In this document: piece after piece, positions 1 to 10,065 of the stretch | How the letters are laid out: every line of letters begins with the position of its first letter | Numbering within the stretch: the stretch's first letter is position 1 | From: an uncultured Lachnospiraceae bacterium | Lineage (GTDB): Bacteria; Bacillota; Clostridia; Lachnospirales; Lachnospiraceae | Direction of reading: 5' to 3' | Assembly: GCA_944381535.1 (NCBI GenBank) | Contig: CALWLN010000214.1 | Coordinates: 1-40,241 of the forward strand | DNA: 40,241 bases | Program-made: the position numbers and the translations under genes | Notes under the pieces: model-generated | The model's input: the letters and a program-made list of their open reading frames with translations, nothing else | Databases searched by the model: none | What the model was told of the DNA's origin: nothing

Positions 1-137
1 TCACTGCAACATTCTGCCTCTATAATCTCTATCCCTTTCCTTCGGCATAATGTTCCTAGTATTTGCCCTACATCTGCTTTAATATCCTTGTAGATTACCT
101 GTCTGCGATATTTTGGCGCAAAAACGAATACCAATGT
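1..137 (-). mobile_element. tnpA: IS200/IS605-family TnpA remnant (N-terminus missing)
   Basis: Reading the minus strand, codons from about 125 down to 1 give VFAPKYRRQVIY, then LCRRKGIEIIEAE. This is the conserved start region of IS200-type Y1 transposases (usually KYHxVFxPKYRR and LCxxKGxEIIEA). The first 15-20 residues expected for TnpA, including its start codon, are absent and are replaced in frame by the aldo/keto reductase C-terminus. The HUH motif and catalytic tyrosine would lie outside the window, so activity cannot be judged. No element end structure is visible here. Confidence 0.7.
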
Positions 138-965
138 CATAAACCACTCCACCGTCTTCGGGTCATAATGAGAGAAGAAAAGGCTCTCTCCCGTATCCAG
201 CGCCTCGATTCTCGCCATCTCCTCCTCCGTGAGGGTAAAGTCAAAGACATTGAAATTCTCCTCCATCCTCTCTCTGTGAGTGGACTTGGGAATGACAACC
301 ACTCCACTCTGGATCAAAAACCGCAAGGCCGTCTGGGCCACGGATTTTCCATACTTTTCCCCGATTTCTTTCAGAACGGGGTTCTTAAAGTAATCATTTT
401 TCCCCTCCGCGAATGGCCCCCAGGACTCAATCTGTGCGCCGTTTTTCCGCAGATACTCCTTCGCAACCTTCTGCTGCTGGAACACATGGGTCTCCACCTG
501 GTTTACAACCGGCTTGATTTCCGCGAAATGATGAATGTCAAGAAACCGGTCGGGATAGAAGTTGGACACGCCGATAGCTTTAAGCTTTCCGGCCTTGTAA
601 GCCTCCTCCATGGCCCGGTAGCTCCCGTAGTAGTCGCCAAAGGGCTGATGAATCAGCAGCAGATCCAGATAAGAGGTCTGAAGCTTCTCTAAAGATTCCT
701 CAATGGAAGCCTTCGCCTTCTCATAGCCCGCGTTGGAAATCCATATCTTTGTCGTAATGAAAAAATCTTCTCTCGGCAGGCCGGACCAGGCCAGGGCATT
801 CCCGACCCCCTCCTCGTTTCCGTAGGCCTGAGCGGTATCAATGCTCCGGTAACCCATCTCAATGGCCTCCGACACACACCGCTCCGTTTCCGCCGGCGGG
901 GTCTGATAGACCCCATAACCTAACATCGGCATTTTTACGCCGTTTGACAATGTAACATATTCCAT
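1..965 (-). CDS. Aldo/keto reductase; frame runs on into an IS200 transposase fragment
   Basis: NADPH-dependent aldo/keto reductase of the 2,5-diketo-gluconate reductase type, predicted cytosolic. From the ATG at 965 (AAGGAGG 7 nt upstream) the protein shows all four catalytic residues of the family: Asp43 in SIDTAQAY, Tyr48, Lys73 in TTKIW and His106 in LIHQP. The normal C-terminus is reached around 'DPKTVEWF', where relatives stop within about ten residues. Here no stop appears: the frame continues from about position 137 into residues typical of IS200/IS605 TnpA (VFAPKYRRQ, then GTLCRRKGIEIIEAE) and leaves the window. The upstream gene is a second, broken reductase 17 bp away on the same strand. 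The catalytic core is intact, so it may work with a foreign tail. The family assignment is sure; the substrate is unknown. Confidence 0.85.
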   Translation of the reverse strand, partial: MEYVTLSNGVKMPMLGYGVYQTPPAETERCVSEAIEMGYRSIDTAQAYGNEEGVGNALAWSGLPREDFFITTKIWISNAGYEKAKASIEESLEKLQTSYLDLLLIHQPFGDYYGSYRAMEEAYKAGKLKAIGVSNFYPDRFLDIHHFAEIKPVVNQVETHVFQQQKVAKEYLRKNGAQIESWGPFAEGKNDYFKNPVLKEIGEKYGKSVAQTALRFLIQSGVVVIPKSTHRERMEENFNVFDFTLTEEEMARIEALDTGESLFFSHYDPKTVEWFMTLVFVFAPKYRRQVIYKDIKADVGQILGTLCRRKGIEIIEAECCS

Positions 966-982
966 CTGTAAAACCTCCTTCT

Positions 983-1603
983 TTACATTTTCCCGCCAAA
1001 TACCGGGAAAAAGCTGCTTTCTCCGTAATCCTTGATACGCTCCAGATTTTTTAGGACATCCATATCCTCTTCTGAAATCACAAAATCCATTCTGGCATTT
1101 TCTTCCATATGCTTTACATCCTTTGTCTTCGGAAGCACGATCAGTCCCAGCTGCAAATCATACTTGATACAAAGCTGTGCCGGTGAAACGCCGTATTTCT
1201 CTGCCATGGCAGCAATCTTAGGGTTCTTCAGCGCCTCTCCGTGAGCCACGGGGGAATAGGCCTCCACCAGAATATGCTGTTTCCTGCAGTAATCCAGCAG
1301 TTCAAAAGGCGTGTTGGTGATATGGGCCAGCACCTGGTTCACCATAGGCTTCACCGTGCAGGATTCCAGCAGGTTATCAATATCATCCTCCAGAAAATTG
1401 GAGATACCGATTGCCCGAAGCTTCCCCGCCTGCATGGCGTCCTCCATGGCCCGCCACACCTCTCTGTTTTCTTCCTTATACCGGTTCTCGGACTGATTCA
1501 CCTCCACCCAGGGCTGGGGGCTGTGAATCAACATCAAGTCAATATAGTCAAAGCCCATGGTCTTTAAAGAGCCGTCAATGGACTCCATGGCCGGGCCGCC
1601 CTG
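983..1603 (-). pseudogene. Aldo/keto reductase, 5'-truncated
   Basis: About 200 C-terminal residues of an aldo/keto reductase, from AMESIDGSLKTMG through the family motif LMLIHSPQPW (His) to the end GGKM and TAA at 983. The N-terminal 80-90 residues, which carry the catalytic Asp, Tyr and Lys and part of the NADPH site, are missing. Upstream of about 1600 the same frame is simply the antisense of a LysR gene, so any longer reading frame there is an artefact. It lies 17 bp ahead of the first reductase on the same strand and was probably cotranscribed with it. The call as a broken aldo/keto reductase is firm; the exact breakpoint is known to within roughly 15 bp. Confidence 0.8.
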
Positions 1604-2254
1604 CACGCCGAGGACACCACCTTCTGTGTGGGCACTTCTCTCTTGAACCCTGCCAAGCCCTTTATGGACCTGTGGTACCTGGTCAACAAGGATTTTCCCG
1701 AATACAAGCTGCACCTGGTTCCCTTTGAGGATAACCACGAGGGGATTCTCGGGGAAATCGGTCAGCTGGGGGAAAAATTCGACTTTCTGATCGGCGTCTG
1801 CGATTCCCGGGCCTGGCTCAGCCTCTGCCAGATGCTGCCCCTGGGCCGTTACAAAAAAATGATAGCCGTATCCAGAGAGCACCGCCTTGCGGGAAAAGCA
1901 CAGCTAGAAATAGAAGATTTGTATGGCGAAACCCTTATGATGGTAAGACGGGGAGATTCCGGCGTAAACGATTTTCTGCGAAACGATCTGGAACAGCATC
2001 ACCCGAAAATTCACATCGAGGATACGCCGCCCTATTATGATCTATCCGTATTCAACCGGGCGGCAGAGACGGGAAACGTCCTGCTCACACTGGAATGCTG
2101 GCAGGACGTTCACCCGGGGCTTGTGTCAATCCCGGTTCATTGGGACTACAGTATCCCCTACGGCCTGCTGTACAGCCTGGAAGCGCCGGAGGATGTGCTG
2201 CGCTTTGTGGAGACCGTGAAAAACTTGTATCTGGGTAACAGTTTGGACAGCTAG
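1604..2254 (+). pseudogene. LysR-family regulator, effector-binding domain only
   Basis: About 210 residues matching the substrate-binding domain of LysR regulators: VGTSLLNPAKPFMDLW, then HLVPFEDNHEGILG, GEKFDFLIGVCDS, and a C-terminal segment ending LGNSLDS. The roughly 85-residue winged helix-turn-helix and linker are absent. In-frame codons continue upstream only to about 1568 before a stop, and those before 1604 are antisense of the reductase. The GTG at 1628 is the first possible start but has no convincing ribosome binding site. The gene is divergent from the truncated reductase, which is the usual arrangement for a LysR regulator and its target, so one deletion removed both 5' ends and the shared promoter. 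It cannot bind DNA as it stands. Confidence 0.8.
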
Positions 2255-2285
2255 GCGGTCTGTGGCTTGCTGTCCGAACTGTTAC
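2235..2285. terminator. Palindromic bidirectional terminator-like repeat
   Basis: 17-bp arms at 2235-2251 and 2269-2285 pair with a single G/T exception around a 17-nt loop. The hairpin spans the stop codons of the LysR remnant (+) and the AraC-type gene (-), which converge here, so it could end transcription from both sides. There is no T-tract. A shortened relative of the same sequence lies at 12895-12936. Confidence 0.6.
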
Positions 2286-3184
2286 GCACCGGGAAGCCCA
2301 TTTCCCTCCCAAACCTTGTCCGGGTTCGGCTCCTCTGTCCGCACCTGCCGCCGGTACTCGGAGGGCGGCACTCCCACAGTCTTGTGAAACAACCTGGAAA
2401 AATACAGCGGATTTTCATAGCCCACCAACTGAGCCACATCCCCGACGGAAAAGGCTTCATTTCCAAGAAGGGTCTTGGCTTTATTCATACGGATATTGAT
2501 AATGTACTGGCGAGGCGCAAGGCCCGTGATTCTCGTAAAGCTGTCGATAAAGCGGTAATAATTCAGATTGTTCTCCTCTGCATATGCCTTGATGGTAAAA
2601 TTCTCCTCCGGGCACCGGTGAAATTTGCGGATAGCCGCCTCCACCTGGGGGTAATAGGGATAAAAGTCCGACTGGGCATGCCGGTCGCGATTGCGGCCTA
2701 TCATCAGCAAAAGTTCCTGGAGGCGCAGCTGATTGGACTGCGCAAAATACTCCCGCTTCATCTGCAATTCCTGTATCATCCTGTCGAACAGTCTCACATA
2801 ATCCCCGTGGGTCCCTGTCTGAAACACTGTTTCCCGATCCAATCCAAGCTGCTTCAACAGCCAGTTGTCTTCCTGGCAGGAAAAATGGACCCAGTACACA
2901 TCCCCATGGTCAGAAAGACAATACTCATAATACTGGGGCTCATGGGGACGATAGAGCACAAAGGCTCCTTTGGCAACTCTCTGCATACTCCCCCGTATCA
3001 AAAAATGGGCGCTTCCGTCCGCGATATACAAAAGCTGATAATTGGCCGCTCCGTTTTTGCGATCTGTACAAAACCGTTCGCGGCTGATCAGCCGGTAATG
3101 CCCGCAGCAATGGACGAAAAAATCCGTGTCCGAACGCATCTCCTCCACCCTCTGATCGTCGTAATACCCGGTATTGGCGTACAT
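2282..3184 (-). CDS. AraC-family transcriptional regulator
   Basis: 300-residue AraC/XylS regulator. The N-terminal half looks like a cupin-type sensor (LLYIADGSAHFLIRG, YRPHEPQYYEY). The C-terminal 100 residues carry two helix-turn-helix motifs, with NYYRFIDSFTRITGLAPRQY and the signature VAQLVGYENPLYFSRLFHK. I chose the ATG at 3184 because GGGGAAGG sits just upstream; an in-frame extension to 3301 would cross its own promoter. It is divergent from lacZ, with about 210 bp between them, so control of the beta-galactosidase gene in response to a sugar is the natural inference. The inducer cannot be told from sequence. Confidence 0.9.
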   Translation of the reverse strand: MYANTGYYDDQRVEEMRSDTDFFVHCCGHYRLISRERFCTDRKNGAANYQLLYIADGSAHFLIRGSMQRVAKGAFVLYRPHEPQYYEYCLSDHGDVYWVHFSCQEDNWLLKQLGLDRETVFQTGTHGDYVRLFDRMIQELQMKREYFAQSNQLRLQELLLMIGRNRDRHAQSDFYPYYPQVEAAIRKFHRCPEENFTIKAYAEENNLNYYRFIDSFTRITGLAPRQYIINIRMNKAKTLLGNEAFSVGDVAQLVGYENPLYFSRLFHKTVGVPPSEYRRQVRTEEPNPDKVWEGNGLPGA

Positions 3185-3211
3185 AGTCCTTCCCCTTTCC
3201 GCTTTTTTATC

Positions 3212-3240
3212 AGTGTACTTCCTTTTCCCTTCCGTGTCAA
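3212..3240 (-). promoter_or_regulatory. SigmaA promoter of the AraC-type gene
   Basis: On the minus strand TTGACA (3235-3240) is followed after exactly 17 bp by TACACT (3212-3217), 28 bp ahead of the start codon. The match to consensus is strong. Confidence 0.75.
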
Positions 3241-3311
3241 ATATTTTGAAAACTTTGTGCATATGGAGAAACTTTATGAATCGCCTGATTTCAAATTCCA
3301 TGGTACACTAG

Positions 3312-6560
<3,249 letters not shown>

Positions 6561-6577
6561 GCAGCGGAGATTAGCCC

Positions 6578-6609
6578 GGAGACACGCCTGTGACCACAGA
6601 CGTGTCTCC
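6578..6609 (+). terminator. Terminator-like hairpin after lacZ
   Basis: GGAGACACG and CGTGTCTCC form a 9-bp outer stem and CTGT/ACAG a 4-bp inner stem around GACC, with one mismatch. It begins 17 bp after the lacZ stop. The T-run is missing, so efficiency is uncertain. It may also serve the MazF-type gene arriving from the other side. Confidence 0.6.
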
Positions 6610-6634
6610 TGAGGCAACCACCTAATTCCCCGTG

Positions 6635-6940
6635 CTAATCATACTCAAAAATCCCCTGAATCGCGTCAGCTATGTTCATGATTTGATCATAAGTTATCCT
6701 ATCCACTTTCGAGCAATTACGGACATTCGGATCAATTAATTTTATCTGTTCGCAAACAGCAACCCCCTCTTTCCCATCAGCTCCTTTTATTCTTATATGC
6801 AATGGGCCGTCTTTCAAGTTTGCCAAAACCGGGCACACATGAAACATGCCCAGTTTTGACACAAACGCATTTTTACTGATAATCAGAAAACGATATTTAA
6901 AACCAGCTATTTTTATAATATCCCCTTGATAAAACCCCAT
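6635..6940 (-). CDS. mazF: MazF/PemK-family toxin
   Basis: 101-residue protein of the PemK/MazF endoribonuclease fold: N-terminal FYQGDIIKIAGFKYRFLIISKN, the strand HVCPVLANLKDGPLHI, and VAVCEQIKLIDP, the usual 'QIKxID' segment. Members of the family cut mRNA at short sequences and are held inactive by the antitoxin. The ATG at 6940 overlaps the antitoxin stop (TAATG), which shows translational coupling; GAGGGAA lies upstream. It is 75 bp from the lacZ stop on the opposite strand. The target sequence cannot be predicted. Confidence 0.85.
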   Translation of the reverse strand: MGFYQGDIIKIAGFKYRFLIISKNAFVSKLGMFHVCPVLANLKDGPLHIRIKGADGKEGVAVCEQIKLIDPNVRNCSKVDRITYDQIMNIADAIQGIFEYD

Positions 6941-7185
6941 TATAACAATTCCCTCCCCTGTGGCTCCCCCCAATCAAAATCGCCAACAGATATTTCTCCT
7001 CCGTACTCTGCCACCCTTTCTTCAAATGTTTTATGTCTGAATACTTTTTTAATAACAATAGCGTCCTCAACAACCTCAATCTGAAGCTGATCCGCAGCAG
7101 AGATATGGATTTTTTCCAAGATTGATTTCGGTATGCGGATTCCCTGGCTATTTCCCCATGGTCTTAATGCAACTCGTTCTGCCAT
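6940..7185 (-). CDS. mazE: MazE/AbrB-type antitoxin
   Basis: 81-residue DNA-binding antitoxin. The N-terminal swapped-hairpin AbrB fold is visible in ALRPWGNSQGIRIPKSILEKI, the classic MazE opening. The acidic C-terminus (EYGGEISVGDFDWGEPQG) would bind the toxin. ATG at 7185 with GGAGGAC upstream. First gene of a two-gene operon with its own promoter. It probably represses that promoter together with the toxin, as family members do. Confidence 0.88.
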   Translation of the reverse strand: MAERVALRPWGNSQGIRIPKSILEKIHISAADQLQIEVVEDAIVIKKVFRHKTFEERVAEYGGEISVGDFDWGEPQGRELL

Positions 7186-7218
7186 ATTATGCGTCCTCCG
7201 TTATAACAGTATATACAT

Positions 7219-7247
7219 ATTATATCATTTATACCTTCCAAAATCAA
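7219..7247 (-). promoter_or_regulatory. SigmaA promoter of the mazEF-type operon
   Basis: Minus-strand TTGATT (7242-7247), a 17-bp spacer and TATAAT (7219-7224), 33 bp before the mazE start. The -35 box overlaps the telA stop codon, so read-through from the telA operon is also possible. An AT-rich stretch with the palindrome GTATATAC follows and could be the operator. Confidence 0.7.
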
Positions 7248-8383
7248 TCGTTTTGCGCCGTTGCCAGCAGCGTCTGCTTTAACTGCTGCTCGATGCCTGC
7301 CAGTTCAACCTCGGCGTTCTTCCGGGCTGCCCGGCCTTCCTGCTGAATTTTGATGGTCTCCTCAATGGTGGCGATCAAATCCGCATTCACCTTTTTGAGC
7401 GTCTCCAGATCCACGATTCCCCGCTCGGATTCCCGGGCAACTTCAATGCTGTTCTGCTTGAGAAGCTCCGCGTTTTTGGTGAGCAGCGTGTTGGTGGCCT
7501 CGGATACGCTCTGCTGCATTTTCAGCACGGTTTCCTGCCGGTGCAGCCCCAGAGCAATGACAATCTGACTCTTCCACAGAGGGATCGTGCTTAAAACTGC
7601 CGTCTGAATTTTATCCACCAGCATTTTGTCATTGTTCTGAATCAACCGAATCTGAGGAGCCGTCTGAATGGCGATGGTTTTGCTCAGCTTCAGGTCGTGA
7701 ATTTTCTTTTCAAACCGGTTCACCGTGTCCTCAAAATCCCGCACCAGCTGGGCGCTCATGGGGTCCCCTTTGGCTGCGGCCTGGGCGTGCAGCTTCGGCA
7801 GGGTGGTTTCCCTTAACTCCTTCAGCTTTTCTTCCCCGGCTACGATATAAATCTGCAGCTCGTGAAAATATTCCAGATTTTTTTCGTACAGCCCGTCGAA
7901 CATGGTAATGTCCTTGAGCATCTGCATGCGGGCCTGCTCCAGTTCCTGCTCTATATGGTCGATCTGCGCCTCCAGCTTTTCATACCGCTGCATAAATTTC
8001 CTGACGGCTCTAGAGGCGTTTTTCAGAAACGGTATCCTGTCAAGAACCCCGTCATCCAGCTGGTCAACGCCTACGTCCTTGACCTTTAAAACGAGATCCG
8101 ACATCAACTCTCCCACATACCCGCTGTCCTTACTGCGCACCTGCGCGAGAATGTTGTCGGAGAAACTGGAAATGTTCCGCTGCGCTCCCACGCCGTATTG
8201 AAGGGTGGTCTGGGAATCCATCAGATCAATACTGCTTTTGATTTCCTCCACACGGGCTTTTTCTTCCGGGGTCAACTCCTCCACCTGTGTCCGGACGGTC
8301 TCCATATCCGCCGGTTCTGTTTTCTGCAATTCCATATTTCCTTTTCCCTGCATCAAGGCCTCCAGCGTAATTTCCTCTGCCAT
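7244..8383 (-). CDS. telA: TelA-family (toxic anion resistance) protein
   Basis: 379-residue, largely alpha-helical cytosolic protein of the TelA/YaaN family, linked in other bacteria to tellurite resistance and envelope stress but of unknown mechanism. Family features include SQTTLQYGVGAQRNISSFSD, RIPFLKNASRAVRKFMQRYEKL, and a long coiled-coil centre with QTAPQIRLIQNNDKM and STIPLWKSQIVIALGL. ATG at 8383 preceded by GGAAAGGATG. Last gene of a four-gene operon, 24 bp after the preceding gene. TelA next to XpaC is a recurrent pair (yaaN/xpaC in Bacillus), which supports both assignments. Confidence 0.92.
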   Translation of the reverse strand: MAEEITLEALMQGKGNMELQKTEPADMETVRTQVEELTPEEKARVEEIKSSIDLMDSQTTLQYGVGAQRNISSFSDNILAQVRSKDSGYVGELMSDLVLKVKDVGVDQLDDGVLDRIPFLKNASRAVRKFMQRYEKLEAQIDHIEQELEQARMQMLKDITMFDGLYEKNLEYFHELQIYIVAGEEKLKELRETTLPKLHAQAAAKGDPMSAQLVRDFEDTVNRFEKKIHDLKLSKTIAIQTAPQIRLIQNNDKMLVDKIQTAVLSTIPLWKSQIVIALGLHRQETVLKMQQSVSEATNTLLTKNAELLKQNSIEVARESERGIVDLETLKKVNADLIATIEETIKIQQEGRAARKNAEVELAGIEQQLKQTLLATAQND

Positions 8384-8407
8384 TGTTCCTACATCCTTTC
8401 CGCCCTG

Positions 8408-9460
8408 TCACAGGGCCTCTATAATTTTATCCATCGTGTCCGCGTCCGGCATAGGCGCCACCTGCGTGATCTCCTCCGCCAGGCCGGGTACGCCGAAATG
8501 CGCTGCATCCGTCGGCGTGTCGTACACACCGGTGCGGAACCCGTGCTTCTCCCAGGCGAGACGCTGGATATCCTGATCCAGCAGGGCGTCGATCCCGGCT
8601 GTACCCGCTTCGTCCAAAGCAATATACACATGGGATGACCAGACGGTGGGCGTCGGATAGAGCAGCACGATATCCCCCTTGACCTGCTCCCAGGTTTCGG
8701 GATTTTCCACCGCAAATTCCAGCAACTGGTTTTCATACCCCGCAATCAAGGGCTTTGCGCCCATGCCGGTTTTCAAAAACTGGTCGAAAAGGTCCGCAGA
8801 GGAGCTTTCCATATAGCCCAGCTTTTGAAAAATGCTCTGCAGCCGGGGCAGGATTTCGGGCAGATTGCTTTCATTTGCCACACCGCCGCAAAGAGTGTTG
8901 GCCAAAAGGCCGGCGAACATATTGCCGGAATTGGATTTTGTAGGGTCGGTGGTGCCTACGGTGATACTGCCATACAGCTGAGGCAGTCCGATATCCGACC
9001 AGGTTTTTCCGGATTCAATGGCTTCGGTCAGTTTTTCCATGTCCACATAGTAAACGTCCTCCGCTTCGGAGGCGATACCTTCGCTTACCAGCGCCTGTGC
9101 CACTGCGCTCCGGGTATAAAGGACAATGGGCGTATTCAGGATGATCTCGCTTTTCACCGGTTTGCCGTTGATCTGTTCATACAGTTCCAGCGCCGTCTGG
9201 TTGGATGGAAAAAGGAAATCCCGTCCGGTGGCGTCGGCGGTAATCATGTCGATGGATCCTGCCTTTGCGTAATCTATGGCCAATTTGTACCGGTCCCGCA
9301 GGATATCCTGTACCTCCTCGTCCTCCAGAAGACCGATTTTCTCACCTCCCACATAGCCGTTGATCTCCGTGACGGTCCGGCTTCTGCCGATACATACATA
9401 GACAACGGCGGCAATTATGACAACCGCCAGAATGCCCAATCCGATAAGTTTTGTTTTCAT
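8408..9460 (-). CDS. Membrane-anchored extracellular solute-binding protein
   Basis: 350 residues. One N-terminal membrane segment (about residues 5-25, hydrophobic, no lipobox cysteine) is followed by an extracellular domain resembling bacterial solute-binding proteins of the ferric/molybdate type: IDMITADATGRDFLFPSNQ, IILNTPIVLYTRSAVAQAL, GSITVGTTDPTKSNSGN, PTVWSSHVYIAL. No ABC permease or ATPase lies nearby, so it is more likely a sensor or scaffold than a transporter part. Its ATG overlaps the xpaC stop (ATGA), so the two are translationally coupled. The ligand is unknown. Confidence 0.75.
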   Translation of the reverse strand: MKTKLIGLGILAVVIIAAVVYVCIGRSRTVTEINGYVGGEKIGLLEDEEVQDILRDRYKLAIDYAKAGSIDMITADATGRDFLFPSNQTALELYEQINGKPVKSEIILNTPIVLYTRSAVAQALVSEGIASEAEDVYYVDMEKLTEAIESGKTWSDIGLPQLYGSITVGTTDPTKSNSGNMFAGLLANTLCGGVANESNLPEILPRLQSIFQKLGYMESSSADLFDQFLKTGMGAKPLIAGYENQLLEFAVENPETWEQVKGDIVLLYPTPTVWSSHVYIALDEAGTAGIDALLDQDIQRLAWEKHGFRTGVYDTPTDAAHFGVPGLAEEITQVAPMPDADTMDKIIEAL

Positions 9461-10065
9461 TGTCTGCCCTCCATTTTCAAGGTGCTTTTCAGCAGTTCAA
9501 TATCGGCCTCCACATCCATAAGCTCCCCTTCCATCAGGTGGGTGAACTGCCGTTCAAAAGCCGTGTTCAACACCGGCAGGGCTTCCGCTGTCTTCCTGAG
9601 GATATCCGTGACCTCCTCCGAGCGCAGCCCGGTATCCTGGAAATCAACGTACCGTGTCAGAAGTCTGGCGGCCGTGTCCAGGTAATAGCTGAAAAAACGG
9701 CGTGCCAGCTTGATTTTTTCCGGATTTTCCGTAAGATAGGCCAAAATTCTCGTACCTGTGCGATGCAAGGTCCGCGCATTTCTCTGCACGGCCATATCTG
9801 TAATCGCCTCTGTTGCCTTCCGAATCACCGTCAAATCCGTCTGAGCGTCATCCAAAATCCCCTGGATCTCTTCGCCGCCAGGCATAGATTCCACGTCAAT
9901 TCCCCCTATCTTCCGGCTGGGCTTCAGCAGGAAAAACAATCCAAAATAGACGCCCACGCCCAGCAGAACGCAGACGATCAAATTCCAGCGCAGAAGCAGA
10001 AACAACAGAAGAAACAGGGCGGCGGCTGATATGACAGAAATAATCATGCGTACAGTATCTTTCAT
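9457..10065 (-). CDS. xpaC: XpaC-like membrane protein
   Basis: 202 residues. Two adjacent membrane segments fill residues 8-46, followed by a helical cytosolic domain (KIGGIDVESM, GILDDAQTDLTVIRKATEAI, ILAYLTENPEKIKLARRFFSYYLDTAARLLTRYVDF). This matches the XpaC family, named for 5-bromo-4-chloroindolyl phosphate hydrolysis but of unknown real function, and usually next to telA. Start codon and the upstream VWA-gene stop share TGATG; its own stop overlaps the next start. That tight coupling suggests a stoichiometric membrane complex. Confidence 0.82.
   Translation of the reverse strand: MKDTVRMIISVISAAALFLLLFLLLRWNLIVCVLLGVGVYFGLFFLLKPSRKIGGIDVESMPGGEEIQGILDDAQTDLTVIRKATEAITDMAVQRNARTLHRTGTRILAYLTENPEKIKLARRFFSYYLDTAARLLTRYVDFQDTGLRSEEVTDILRKTAEALPVLNTAFERQFTHLMEGELMDVEADIELLKSTLKMEGRQ

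Noticed and set aside
1600-1882. N-terminal extension of the truncated aldo/keto reductase
   Set aside because: These codons are antisense of the LysR domain and bear no similarity to a reductase N-terminus.
3281-3309. Plus-strand lacZ promoter with TACACT at 3304-3309
   Set aside because: The -10 is reasonable but no -35 fits at 16-18 bp. An activator-dependent promoter is possible, yet too weak to list.
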